Below, piece after piece: positions 47,252 to 55,671 of a DNA stretch of 64,000 nucleotides. The notes beneath the pieces are model-generated. The model ran no database searches. It was not told where the DNA came from and was given only the letters and a program-made list of their open reading frames with translations. How positions within the stretch are numbered: the first letter of the stretch is position 1; each line of letters begins with the position of its first letter. A program made the translations under genes and the position numbers. Source of the stretch: SZAS-79 sp964599095 (GTDB taxonomy: Bacteria > Pseudomonadota > Gammaproteobacteria > Burkholderiales > SG8-39); contig CAZREB010000010.1 of the NCBI GenBank assembly GCA_964599095.1, forward strand, positions 1 to 64,000. The letters run 5' to 3'.

Positions 47252-47280
47252 AAGGCGCCGAGATTGGCGCCTTTTTCTTT
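47252..47280 (+). terminator. Orphan intrinsic terminator upstream of tRNA-Phe
   Basis: AAGGCGCC and GGCGCCTT form an 8-bp perfect stem with a six-base loop, followed by a run TTTTTCTTT. No protein gene ends upstream, so it may end an unrecognised small RNA or be a second groESL stop. Confidence 0.75.
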
Positions 47281-47308
47281 TGGTGAGCCGCTTTTTTTCC
47301 TTTATAAT
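47280..47308 (+). promoter_or_regulatory. Sigma-70 promoter for tRNA-Phe
   Basis: TTGGTG and a perfect TATAAT with a 17-bp spacer; the mature tRNA begins 46 bp downstream of the -10. Confidence 0.75.
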
Positions 47309-47353
47309 CCGCAGCCTTGCGCAACGCAGCGGAGTTCTCCACGGCGTCCGTAC

Positions 47354-47429
47354 GGCCAAGTAGCTCAGTCGGTAGAGCAGCGGATTGAAAATCCGTGTGT
47401 CGGTGGTTCGATTCCGCCCTTGGCCACCA
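47354..47429 (+). tRNA. tRNA-Phe (GAA)
   Basis: A cloverleaf with acceptor GGCCAAG/CTTGGCC, anticodon stem-loop GGATTGAAAATCC (anticodon GAA) and encoded CCA. The last 20 bases are the first unit of a tandem repeat that continues to 47551. Confidence 0.96.
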
Positions 47430-47551
47430 AGATTTCGCGAGCGCAGCGAGCAAAATGGCGACCCCGGGGCGATTCCGCCCTTGGCCACCAGGATTTCGCG
47501 AGCGCAGCGAGCAAAATGGCGACCCCGGGGCGATTCCGCCCTTGGCCGCCG
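47410..47551 (+). repeat. Tandem 61-bp repeat carrying the tRNA-Phe 3' end (2.3 units)
   Basis: Units start at 47410, 47471 and 47532, exactly 61 bp apart. Each begins with GATTCCGCCCTTGGCC, which in the first unit is the T-arm/acceptor 3' half of tRNA-Phe. The first two continue through an identical spacer containing CGAGCGCAGCGAGC and CCCCGGGG, with a single difference seen after CCACCA. The third unit is cut off after about 20 bp with CCACCA changed to CCGCCG. Confidence 0.9.
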
Positions 47552-47598
47552 GTTTTCCGTTGTGGTATCGGTAGTCAGGCGTTTTCGGACCTTCAGGC

Positions 47599-48660
47599 AT
47601 GGATGAGCTCAAATCGCTGGGGCGGTACCAGATCAAGGGCGTCCTCGGCAAAGGCGCAATGGGGCTGGTCTACGACGGCCTGGATCCGGGCCTGAACCGC
47701 CGGGTCGCGATCAAGACCATCCTGGTCAAGCAGCTCGATGAAGAAATGGCACGCATGTACTCGCGCCGTTTCGAGCGCGAGGTGCGCGCCGTGGCCCGGC
47801 TGAACCATCCAAACATCGTCCAGGTCTACGACTACGGCTCCGAGGGCGACATCGCATACATCGTGATGGAGTACCTGAAGGGCAAGGAACTCAAGGACTA
47901 CTTCGACGCCGGCCAGCGTTTCGACATCAAGTCGTCGTTCCGGATGATGGGCGAGCTCCTCGACGCCCTCCAGTTCGCCCACGATGCCGGCATCATCCAC
48001 CGCGACGTCAAGCCGGCCAACGTGATGGTCGACTCCGGAGGGCACGTCAAGCTGACCGATTTCGGCGTCGCGCGGGTGGTCGACCCGGACGCGGCACCCG
48101 GAGAGGCCACGCAGACCGGCACGGTGGTGGGAACGCCGGCCTACATGTCGCCCGAACAGATCCAGGGCGAGCCGCTCGACCATCGCACCGACATCTTCTC
48201 GGCCGGCATCATCCTGTACCAGTTCCTCACCGGCCAGAAGCCGTTCGAGGGTACCCAGTGGGCGCTGGCAAAGAAGATCATCCAGGACAACCCGGTCTGG
48301 CCGTCCAAGCTCGTGCAGATCCCGAATTCGATCGACCGTGTCGTTGCGCGTGCGCTCGCCAAGAAGCCCGAGGCGCGCTACCAGAGCGCGCGCGCGTTTG
48401 CCGACGCACTGCAACGCATCCTCGAGGGCAAGCCCCCCGAAGATCCCAACGAAGTCCTCACTCAGCCGGTACCGCTGCCGGTCGCGTCCGCACCACCTCC
48501 GCCGCGGGCCCAGCAGCAAGGCACCGAAGCGGAGATGGAATTCTGGCGTGAGGTCAAGGATAGCGACGATCCCGAGGAGCTCGAGTTGTACATCGAGCAG
48601 TTCCCTCACGGGGTCTACGTCGAGCTGGCCCGCAAGAAGATCGCCGATCTCGGCGGGTAA
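47599..48660 (+). CDS. Serine/threonine protein kinase with C-terminal DPxxxxxYIxxFPxGxY tail
   Basis: A 353-residue Hanks-type kinase. Gly loop VLGKGAMGLVYDG, catalytic Lys39 (RVAIKT), catalytic loop IIHRDVKPANVMV, DFG in LTDFGVARV, and GTPAYMSPEQI are intact. A Pro-rich linker (PVPLPVASAPPPP) leads to a short C-terminal segment (DPEELELYIEQFPHGVYVEL) like those attached to bacterial kinases, caspase-like proteins and Sel1/TPR proteins. No transmembrane helix is visible, so it is probably cytosolic. Start ATG 47599 lies just after the tandem repeats. Confidence 0.93.
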   Translation: MDELKSLGRYQIKGVLGKGAMGLVYDGLDPGLNRRVAIKTILVKQLDEEMARMYSRRFEREVRAVARLNHPNIVQVYDYGSEGDIAYIVMEYLKGKELKDYFDAGQRFDIKSSFRMMGELLDALQFAHDAGIIHRDVKPANVMVDSGGHVKLTDFGVARVVDPDAAPGEATQTGTVVGTPAYMSPEQIQGEPLDHRTDIFSAGIILYQFLTGQKPFEGTQWALAKKIIQDNPVWPSKLVQIPNSIDRVVARALAKKPEARYQSARAFADALQRILEGKPPEDPNEVLTQPVPLPVASAPPPPRAQQQGTEAEMEFWREVKDSDDPEELELYIEQFPHGVYVELARKKIADLGG

Positions 48661-48675
48661 GGCGCACTCGCTGCG

Positions 48676-49863
48676 ATGAGCGCGCTGCTTGAAGGGATCC
48701 GCGTGCTCGATTTCGGGCGCTACATTGCCGGTCCGTATTGCGCAGCACTGCTTGCCGAATACGGCGCGGAAGTCATCCGCATCGAGAAGCGCGAAGGAAG
48801 CGAGGACCGCTTCGTCGCGCCGGTCGGCGCCGGCGGCGAAGGGAGCCTGTTCCTGCAGATGAACCGCAACAAGCTCTCGCTCACGGTCGACCCGATGGTG
48901 CCCGAAGGCCGCGAGGTCGTGCGCAGGCTGGTTCGCACCGCCGACGTCGTAGTCGCCAACCTGCCCGACCAGAGTCTCGCCGCAATGGCACTGGACTATG
49001 CGTCCTTGAGCGCGGTGAAGCCGGACATCATCGTCACTACGAGTTCCGCCTACGGATCGAAAGGACCGATGGCCCGTAACGTCGGCTTCGACGGTGTCGG
49101 GCAGGCGATGTCGGGGGCGGTCTTCATGACCGGCGAGCCCGACCAGCCTTACCGGGCTCAGGTGAACTGGGTCGATTTCGGCACCGCTCTTCATTGCGCC
49201 TTCGGGACGATGGCCGCCCTGCTGGAGCGCTCGCGCACCGGCAAGGGCCAGCACGTAACCGGTTCGCTGCTCGGCACTGCGCTCACCTTCATGAATTCCT
49301 ACCTGATAGAACAGGCCGTCATCAGGAAAGATCGCGTTCCGACGGGCAACCGCGGCCAGGCCGCCGCGCCGGTCAACCTTTACCGGACCAGCGATGGCTG
49401 GCTGCTATGCCAGGTCGTCGGCCAGCCGTTGTTCGAGCGCTGGGCGAAGCTGATGGGCGTGCCGGAATGGCTCGCCGAGCCGCGCTTTGCCGACGACCTC
49501 GCGCGCGGCGAAAAGGGCGCGACTGCGATCGACGAGCGGATGCAGCGCTGGTGCGAAAGCCGTACCACGCAGGAGGCGGTGGCGATCCTCGGAGAGGCAA
49601 AGATTCCCTGCGGACCGGTGCTCAATGCGCAGGCCGCGCTGGATCATCCACAGGTCAACGCGATGGGCTTGCTCCAGCCGCTCGACTATCCGGGACTGCC
49701 CGCACCTGCGCCGATCGGGCGGGTGCCGTTGGGCATGACGGTGAGCGAAGGCGGCATCCGGCACCGTGCCCCGCTCCTCGGCGAGCACACCGACCGGATC
49801 CTCGGGTCGCTCGGGTATGGCGCGGCCGAGATCGCGGGACTGCGCGAACGCGGCGTCGTCTGA
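48676..49863 (+). CDS. CaiB/BaiF (family III) CoA-transferase
   Basis: A 395-residue protein. FGRYIAGPYCAALLAEYGAE is the family N-terminus, the catalytic Asp lies in VGFDGVGQAMSG, and DIIVTTSSAYGSKGPMA and HCAFGTMAALLERSRTGKGQ are conserved. Family III enzymes move CoA between carboxylic acids (formyl-, carnitine-, or bile-acid-CoA). Substrate unknown. It lies 15 bp after the kinase and converges on gshA. Confidence 0.92.
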   Translation: MSALLEGIRVLDFGRYIAGPYCAALLAEYGAEVIRIEKREGSEDRFVAPVGAGGEGSLFLQMNRNKLSLTVDPMVPEGREVVRRLVRTADVVVANLPDQSLAAMALDYASLSAVKPDIIVTTSSAYGSKGPMARNVGFDGVGQAMSGAVFMTGEPDQPYRAQVNWVDFGTALHCAFGTMAALLERSRTGKGQHVTGSLLGTALTFMNSYLIEQAVIRKDRVPTGNRGQAAAPVNLYRTSDGWLLCQVVGQPLFERWAKLMGVPEWLAEPRFADDLARGEKGATAIDERMQRWCESRTTQEAVAILGEAKIPCGPVLNAQAALDHPQVNAMGLLQPLDYPGLPAPAPIGRVPLGMTVSEGGIRHRAPLLGEHTDRILGSLGYGAAEIAGLRERGVV

Positions 49864-49873
49864 TCTGCCTCGC

Positions 49874-51412
49874 TCAGAGGCCCAGGCGCTCCGGCGACAG
49901 GTAACGCTGCCGGAAGACCTCGAACGGCAGGCTGTCCGCAGCCTCGATCCGTGCCTGCTCGGCGATCGACGACTCCGCCATCTGCGCAAAGCGGGCTTCC
50001 TCGGCCGGGGAAAGCGCCAAGGCGTTGATTGCCGCGAGATGCTGGCGCGACTGCTTCAGCACAAAACGGACGTAGGAATCATTGTCTTCGGCCATGGCTT
50101 TCAGCACCCGCGCCGAGGGCAGCACCGACGGGTCGCGGAGAGTGGCCCGGGCCGAGGCAAGGGCGTCGGAGTAGGCTTTCGTGCCATGGGCTGCGTCCAG
50201 GGCTGCGGCAATCGGCTCGCACGCGGCGAGCACTTCGGCCCCCCAGTCCGCCAGGCCGAGTTCCTCACCGTTGCGCTCGAGCATGAGGCCGGGCTCGCGG
50301 CCGCGCGCGGCTACCCGATGCTGGTTGCGTGCGTTGGCGGCAATCTCGGCCGGCGTGTCCGGTGGGCTGTCCGAGAGCAGGCAATGCAGCAGGAACACGT
50401 CGAGCAGCCGGATGGTTGCCGCATTGATGCCGATCGGTTCGAACGGGTTGAGGTCCATGAGCCGCACTTCGACATATTCGACACCGCGCTCGCGCAGCGC
50501 GTGCAGCGGCCTTTCTCCCTGCTCGATTACGCGCTTGGGGCGGATCGTGCCGTAGAACTCGTTCTCGATTTGCAGCAGCGTCGTGGCGAGTTGCCGGTAA
50601 CTGTCGACGCCGTCGCCCGCAACGCCGGGTTCGCGGATGCCGATGGCTTCGTACGCGGGGTAGGGGCGGGTCAGCGCGTCCTGCAGGGAGGCGCCGTAAC
50701 TGTCCAGGCTGTTGTAGCTCACCGCAAGCGAGGCCTGCGCGTCGCTCTGGTAGCCCAACGGCCCCATCCGCAGCGAAGTCGCGCCCGGCCGGTACATCGT
50801 GCCGCGCCTGAGCTCGACAAGCTCGTGCCTGCGGCCCTCGACAAAGCTCGAGCAGACCGCCGGTGATGCGCCGAACAAGTAGAGCAGCAGCCAGGAATGC
50901 CGGCGGAAATTGCGGATCAGCGCAAAGTACGCGCCATTTGGGTCTGCGACCGCCGGAAACGAAAAGTTGTAGTGGATGCCCGAGATCGCCTGCATGCGGC
51001 GGCCGTAGCGATGCGAAAGCCCGTTGCGATAGACCGTCTTCGCGCGCCCGACGTTGGAACTGCCGTAACGGCCGATCGGGATCGCATTGTCCCCCGGGAG
51101 CCCGCACGGCATGCTCGCGCACCACAGCATCTGCTCGCCGATCTGGCGATAGACCACCTGGTGGATTCGTGTCAGTTCTTCGAGGCAGGCTTCGACGTCG
51201 GTGTGTACGCCGGTGATCAGCTCGAGCTGGGATTCGCTGAAGTCGGTCGTGATGTGAGGATGAGTCAGCGCGGCGCCCAGCCCCCGGGGGTGCGGGTCCG
51301 CGGCCAGTTCGCCGTCGCGTTCGACCCGCAGGCTCTCTTTCTCGATGCCGCGGCGAATGTTCCGCAGCGCGGCGGGGCCGAGCGACTGCAATCGATCCTG
51401 GAGGAGGGTCAT
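49874..51412 (-). CDS. gshA: Glutamate-cysteine ligase
   Basis: A 512-residue enzyme for the first step of glutathione synthesis, of the proteobacterial type related to E. coli GshA. RNIRRGIEKESLRVERDGEL with the Glu ligands, TDFSESQLELITGVH, the YGRRMQAISGIHYNFSFP segment and YVEVRLMDLNPFEPIGI are diagnostic. Full length. Confidence 0.96.
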   Translation of the reverse strand: MTLLQDRLQSLGPAALRNIRRGIEKESLRVERDGELAADPHPRGLGAALTHPHITTDFSESQLELITGVHTDVEACLEELTRIHQVVYRQIGEQMLWCASMPCGLPGDNAIPIGRYGSSNVGRAKTVYRNGLSHRYGRRMQAISGIHYNFSFPAVADPNGAYFALIRNFRRHSWLLLYLFGASPAVCSSFVEGRRHELVELRRGTMYRPGATSLRMGPLGYQSDAQASLAVSYNSLDSYGASLQDALTRPYPAYEAIGIREPGVAGDGVDSYRQLATTLLQIENEFYGTIRPKRVIEQGERPLHALRERGVEYVEVRLMDLNPFEPIGINAATIRLLDVFLLHCLLSDSPPDTPAEIAANARNQHRVAARGREPGLMLERNGEELGLADWGAEVLAACEPIAAALDAAHGTKAYSDALASARATLRDPSVLPSARVLKAMAEDNDSYVRFVLKQSRQHLAAINALALSPAEEARFAQMAESSIAEQARIEAADSLPFEVFRQRYLSPERLGL

Positions 51413-51503
51413 TCCGGGTGAGGTGGGCCAATGGAGGCGCTAAGGTAACAGAACATCGGCGCCGGCGAGCCTGGCGAGCGGGCGCGAAGGCCCGCCCGGG
51501 GAA

Positions 51504-51740
51504 TCAGGCCGGCATTACGATGTGGACGTGGTCTTTGCAGACGTCGATGAACGGCGCGGCCAGGATCTGGCGTCCCCCTATCGAGAGCTCCCAGACCTCC
51601 GCGTCGGTCACCGCAATGTAGCTCTTGGCCTCGATCATGAAATCCGTGAGCCGTGCGCCGGGCAGCAGGTCGATATACCCCTTGATCCGGTAGCTGCTGG
51701 TCAGGATGGTGACGTGCGTTCTGGATTCTTCGGTGTGCAT
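51504..51740 (-). CDS. Small conserved protein, function unknown
   Basis: A 78-residue predicted all-beta protein (THVTILTSSYRIKGYIDLLP, ARLTDFMIEAKSYIAVTDAE, ILAAPFIDVCKDHVHIVMP). The start MHTEESR follows GGGGGAA; a longer frame from 51797 lacks support. It is divergent from the MFS gene. The pattern resembles small beta-barrel proteins linked to signalling, but I do not recognise a named family. Confidence 0.75.
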   Translation of the reverse strand: MHTEESRTHVTILTSSYRIKGYIDLLPGARLTDFMIEAKSYIAVTDAEVWELSIGGRQILAAPFIDVCKDHVHIVMPA

Positions 51741-51823
51741 GATAGTTCCCCCGGATGTACGGCGTGCCTGCAGCGAACCTGCCGCCGCGCTGGGCACCCC
51801 CTGCGCTATCCTGCCATCATCCC

Positions 51824-53059
51824 ATGAAAATATTCTACGGTTGGCGCATGGTCGCCTCGGGCGGGGGCCTGCAGTTCCTCCAGGCCGGCCTGCTGCACCA
51901 GGCTTTCGGCGCCTACTTCGCCGTGCTCACCGAGGAGTTCGGCTGGAGCAAGACGTCGCTGTCGGCGGCCGCGACGCTGCAGCCCATGGAGGCCGCGGTG
52001 CTCGGCCCGGTGCTCGGCTGGGTGGTCGACAGGTTCGGGCCGCAAGGCATGATCCGCCTGGGCATCGTGACTTTCGGCCTCGGGTTCATGATGCTCAGTG
52101 CAATCGATTCGCTGGCCGGGTTCTATTGCGCGTTTCTCGTGATCGCGCTCGGCTCGAGCCTGTGCGGGTTCTTCCCGATCAACGTCGCGATCATCCACTG
52201 GTTCGACAGGTTCCGCGCGCGCGCCCTGTCCACAGTTTCGCTCGGCCTTGCCCTCGGTGGAGTATCGGTGCCGATGGTCGCCTGGGCGATGCAGACCTGG
52301 GGCTGGCGCCCGGCCGCTTTCGGGTCGGGCGCACTCGCAATCCTGATCGGCTGGCCCCTCGCGCGGGTTTTCCGCCGCCGTCCCGAAGACGTCGGCGAGA
52401 CGATCGACGGTCTGCCGCCGGCCGGGAAGTCCGCAGCGCTGAGCGGTGAAACCGGGCCGCCGGAATTCACCGCCCGGCAGGCCCTGCGCACCAGCGCATT
52501 CTGGCTGCTTTCGCTCGGCCACGGGTTTGCTTTGCTCGTGGTCTATGCGGTCAGCGTGCACGCGATCACCCACATGAAGGAAGGGCTGGGCTACTCGCTG
52601 GCCGAAGCCTCCCTGGTCATCACGCTCATGACCGTGTCGCAGGTCGGCGGCGTGCTCGTGGGCTGGGCCGTCGGCGACCGCTTCGAAAAGCGCTACATCG
52701 CCGCGCTGTGCATGTTGATGCATGCCGCGGGACTGCTGATGCTCACCTACGCAGGCGGGGTCGCGATGCTGATTGCGTTTGCCGTCTTGCATGGCAGTGC
52801 CTGGGGCCTGCGCGGGCCCTTCATGCAGGCGATCCGCGCCGATTACTTCGGCCGTCGCTCGATCGGCATGATCCTGGGGCTCTCGGCAATGGTAATCGTC
52901 GTCGGCCAGATCGGCGGCCCTATCGTGGCCGGGGTATTCGCCGACCTGACCGGCGACTACCGCGCCGGGTTCACGACGCTCGCGGTGCTGGCCGGCATGG
53001 GTTCGCTCTTCTTCCTGCTGGCCAGGCGGCCGGTGCTCAAGGATCGATCAGGGCGCTGA
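51824..53059 (+). CDS. MFS transporter
   Basis: A 411-residue 12-helix major facilitator protein of the oxalate/formate antiporter-like (OFA/MCT) type. MKIFYGWRMVASGGGLQFLQ opens it, the loop 2-3 motif GWVVDRFGPQGMIRLG matches the MFS motif DRxGxR/K, and FLVIALGSSLCGFFPINVAI is helix 4. A hydrophilic central loop lies near residues 185-215. Substrate unknown, perhaps an organic acid given the neighbouring catabolic genes. It overlaps the next convergent gene by 23 bp. Confidence 0.88.
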   Translation: MKIFYGWRMVASGGGLQFLQAGLLHQAFGAYFAVLTEEFGWSKTSLSAAATLQPMEAAVLGPVLGWVVDRFGPQGMIRLGIVTFGLGFMMLSAIDSLAGFYCAFLVIALGSSLCGFFPINVAIIHWFDRFRARALSTVSLGLALGGVSVPMVAWAMQTWGWRPAAFGSGALAILIGWPLARVFRRRPEDVGETIDGLPPAGKSAALSGETGPPEFTARQALRTSAFWLLSLGHGFALLVVYAVSVHAITHMKEGLGYSLAEASLVITLMTVSQVGGVLVGWAVGDRFEKRYIAALCMLMHAAGLLMLTYAGGVAMLIAFAVLHGSAWGLRGPFMQAIRADYFGRRSIGMILGLSAMVIVVGQIGGPIVAGVFADLTGDYRAGFTTLAVLAGMGSLFFLLARRPVLKDRSGR

Positions 53060-53432
53060 GCGCTTCGCGCAGGATCGCCCCGGTCTCCAGGCCGAGATTC
53101 CGGGCCGCGGCATTGCAACGCGAGAGGATGCCGTTCTCCCATGCGTCGCGGGCGTCGCCGATCCGGGCGCTTGTATGCGCCACCGTTCCGGCGGCCACTC
53201 CGCGCGCCTGCAGCATTTCGAGCGCTGCCACACCGGCGTCATCCTTGCCGACGCCGGCATCGTTGAAGACCACCACCTTGAACGGCACGCCCAAGGCGAT
53301 CTCGCCCGAGCTCGTTCCGCCGTGCGAACCCGAGACGACGATGGCGCCGGCGTCTTTAGGCGTGGCCTGAGAGATCGAGTCCATCACGATCACCCGGCCA
53401 CCCGGGCCCTTCGCGACCAAGGCCTTCAGCAT
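53037..53432 (-). CDS. Conserved protein of unknown function with SGSHGG and FNDAGxGKD motifs
   Basis: A 131-residue protein starting MLKALVAKGPGGRVIVMDSI. The repeated small-residue motifs IVVSGSHGGTSSGEIAL and VVVFNDAGVGKDDAGVAALE suggest a phosphate- or nucleotide-like binding site. It ends with NAAARNLGLETGAILREAL. It is the last gene of SDR-OCD-this on the minus strand, 13 bp after the ornithine-cyclodeaminase-like gene, and overlaps the MFS 3' end by 23 bp. No function is assigned. Confidence 0.75.
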   Translation of the reverse strand: MLKALVAKGPGGRVIVMDSISQATPKDAGAIVVSGSHGGTSSGEIALGVPFKVVVFNDAGVGKDDAGVAALEMLQARGVAAGTVAHTSARIGDARDAWENGILSRCNAAARNLGLETGAILREALSALIDP

Positions 53433-53445
53433 CGACTGGCGCTGC

Positions 53446-54411
53446 TCATAGCGGCAACCTCGTTCCGAGGCCGTCGCGGATCGCAGTTTCGTAGACCACC
53501 TGCGCCGCCGCCAGATCCGCCAGCGCGTGCCCGGAAAAGACGAACATCGCGCGCTGACCCTTCGATTCGCGGCCACGGTGCGCACCGGTCGTGAGGTCCG
53601 CGAGATCCGCGTCGTACGGGCCGGCAAATGTCATCCGGCCCATCGCCGCCACCGCTCGCGTCTGCTCGTGCTCGTCGGTCGCGAGGAGGTCAACCTGCCG
53701 GAGCGTCGCGCGCTTCCACGAGCGTCCGAGGTCCACGGCGCATGCGAAAGCCCCCGGGGCAAGCCAGCCGGTGTCCAGGAATTCGAGCGTGCCGCCTTCG
53801 GGTACGCTCGTCACGACGACGTCCATTCCGTCCACCGCCTGCCTCGGCTCGCTCGTCGCCTGCGCCGTCATGCCGAGCCGGCGTGCCGCATCGGCGAGCC
53901 GCAGGGCGCTCGCCTCGGTGCGGCTGCAGGCGATGACGCTCGACAGTCGCGGCAGCACCAGTCGCAGCGCGTCGAGATGGCTGTGCGCCTGCACGCCGCA
54001 ACCGATGAAGCCGATCTTGGTGCTGTCGGGCCGGGCAAGCGACCGAGCCGCGATCGCGCTCATGGCGGCGGTGCGGGTGGCCGTGATCCAGTTGCCGCCC
54101 ATGACCGCGAGCGTGGCCCCGGTCTCCATGTCGCCGAGGACGATGATGCTCGATATGCTCGGGCCGCTGGTCTGCGCGCTGGGCACAAGGCCGAACCACT
54201 TCATGCCGGCAAGCCCGGCCTCGCGCAACACTGCCGGCTTCGCTTGGAATACGTGCCCGCTGCCGATCGTCAGCACGGATTTCGGGGCCGCCTGCGCCGT
54301 GCCGCGCGCCTTCGCCGCAAAGGCGCCGGCGACGACTTCGCGGAGCCTGTCGAGCGACAGCGCAGCACCTGCAACGTCGGCTTCCGAAAGGTAGAGGAGG
54401 GTTTGGCTCAT
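53446..54411 (-). CDS. Ornithine cyclodeaminase/mu-crystallin family protein
   Basis: A 321-residue NAD(P)-dependent enzyme. The Rossmann motif IGFIGCGVQAHSHLDALRLV, the preceding TATRTAAMSAIAARSLA block and the C-terminal KGQRAMFVFSGHALADLAAA are family hallmarks. Members include ornithine cyclodeaminase, ketimine/imine reductases and opine-type dehydrogenases, so the substrate is open. It lies in an operon with an SDR upstream and the SGSHGG protein downstream. Confidence 0.9.
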   Translation of the reverse strand: MSQTLLYLSEADVAGAALSLDRLREVVAGAFAAKARGTAQAAPKSVLTIGSGHVFQAKPAVLREAGLAGMKWFGLVPSAQTSGPSISSIIVLGDMETGATLAVMGGNWITATRTAAMSAIAARSLARPDSTKIGFIGCGVQAHSHLDALRLVLPRLSSVIACSRTEASALRLADAARRLGMTAQATSEPRQAVDGMDVVVTSVPEGGTLEFLDTGWLAPGAFACAVDLGRSWKRATLRQVDLLATDEHEQTRAVAAMGRMTFAGPYDADLADLTTGAHRGRESKGQRAMFVFSGHALADLAAAQVVYETAIRDGLGTRLPL

Positions 54412-54453
54412 GCGGCTCGGCGCGACAAAGGGTCCGGCAGGACTTGTGGCCGG

Positions 54454-55227
54454 TCAGAAGAGCGAATAGCCGCCGTCGATCACGAAAGTGTCGCCGGTGT
54501 GGTAACTCGCCGCGTCGCTCATCAGGTACACGCCGATCCCGCCGAAGTCGTCGCCCGTGCCCCAGCGCCGCGCCGGGATGCGCGGCAGCACGTTGTTACG
54601 AAACTTTTCATTGGCCACCGCGCTGGCGGTCATGTCGGTCTCGATCCAGCCCGGCAGGATCGAATGCGCCCGGATCTTGTGGCGGGCGAGTTCGACCGCC
54701 AGCCCCCGCATCATCGAGATCATGCCGCCCTTGGTCGCAGCGTAGTGCTCGCTGCGCGCGGCCCCTTCGATGGCGGCGAGGGAGGCCGTGCCGACCAGCA
54801 CGCCACCGCCGCCGCGCGCGGACATGTGCCGCGCGGCGGCACGCAGCGTGTAGAACGCACCATCGAGGTTGACACGCAGCACGCGGTGCCATTCTTCGGA
54901 CGTCATTTCCATGAACGATGCAGTGCCGCGACCGCTCACGCCGGCATTCGCAAAGCACCCGTCGATCCGGCCCATCGCGGAGAGTGTTTCGGCCATCGCG
55001 GCGTCGACGGCCTTCTCGTCGCCGACGTCGCACTGCAGGGCGAGGATCCTGCGTCCTGTGCGTGCGAGTTCCGCACGCGCCGCCTCGTTCTTTCCTGCGT
55101 TGGTGCCCCAGATGGCAACGTCGGCGCCGGCCCGGGCGACGGCCGATGCCAGGCCGAGGCCGATCCCGCTGTTGCCGCCGGTGACAAGCGCAACCTTGCC
55201 GGTGAGGTCGAAGGGCTTGTATGTCAT
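54454..55227 (-). CDS. Short-chain dehydrogenase/reductase with canonical catalytic residues
   Basis: A 257-residue classical SDR. Cofactor motif ALVTGGNSGIGLGLA, NAG motif CFANAGVSG, catalytic Ser in VLVGTASLAAI and YAATK with Tyr and Lys intact, then LPGWIETDM and the end GDTFVIDGGYSLF. Acidic residues after beta-2 are absent (WGTNAGK), so NADP is possible. Divergent from the tautomerase gene. Confidence 0.92.
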   Translation of the reverse strand: MTYKPFDLTGKVALVTGGNSGIGLGLASAVARAGADVAIWGTNAGKNEAARAELARTGRRILALQCDVGDEKAVDAAMAETLSAMGRIDGCFANAGVSGRGTASFMEMTSEEWHRVLRVNLDGAFYTLRAAARHMSARGGGGVLVGTASLAAIEGAARSEHYAATKGGMISMMRGLAVELARHKIRAHSILPGWIETDMTASAVANEKFRNNVLPRIPARRWGTGDDFGGIGVYLMSDAASYHTGDTFVIDGGYSLF

Positions 55228-55375
55228 GGGAAAGGCCCCGGTTGTGAATCAAGGACTGCGCACAGATTGCGCAATGCCCCAAGCGAGTTAAGATCGCAGC
55301 CTAGGTGAAAGTATCACGACTCGCCGCGAATTTTCCACGTTTCATGCCACGCCAATTCCTCCCAGGAGAACCAGA

Positions 55376-55564
55376 ATGCCCCTGATCCATGTCAGCCTGT
55401 TCGAAGGCCGCACCGTCGAGCAAAAGCGCGAATTCGCAGTCGCAGTCACCGCCGATGCGGTGCGCACGCTCAAATGCACCCCGGAATCGGTCGACGTGAT
55501 TTTCGAGGACGTGAAGAAATCCGACTGGGCGAGCGGTGGAAAGCTCGCTTCGGATCCCAAGTAA
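55376..55564 (+). CDS. 4-oxalocrotonate tautomerase-like small enzyme
   Basis: A 62-residue protein with Pro directly after the initiator Met (MPLIHVSLFEGRTVEQKREF), the catalytic Pro1 of the tautomerase superfamily, and Arg in the expected helix position (KREFAVAV). Length matches the 4-OT subgroup, which isomerises 2-hydroxymuconate in aromatic meta-cleavage. It stands alone between two oppositely directed SDR genes. Confidence 0.88.
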   Translation: MPLIHVSLFEGRTVEQKREFAVAVTADAVRTLKCTPESVDVIFEDVKKSDWASGGKLASDPK

Positions 55565-55671
55565 CTCGGGCATGCTGGACCGGGGGGCGTGCCGGCATCT
55601 GCGCGCCGCTGAACCCGCGCCGGGACTGGCGCATGCAGGCAGTCCCGGTACGCGGGGGCCGAAACCCCCGG

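Larger units (their letters stand above)
46968..47353. other. Gene-free spacer between groEL and tRNA-Phe
   Basis: This 386-bp stretch holds the groEL terminator (47018-47047), a second, apparently orphan intrinsic terminator (47252-47280) with no gene in front of it, and the tRNA-Phe promoter (47280-47308). Between about 47100 and 47250 no convincing frame or promoter was found. Confidence 0.7.

Noticed and set aside
47410..47551. Possible CRISPR array
   Set aside because: The repeats are contiguous 61-bp tandem units without unique spacers, and no cas genes are present.
47150..47695. Frames across tRNA-Phe and the tandem repeats
   Set aside because: They are translations of the tRNA and the 61-bp repeats in various frames; repetition explains their apparent patterns.
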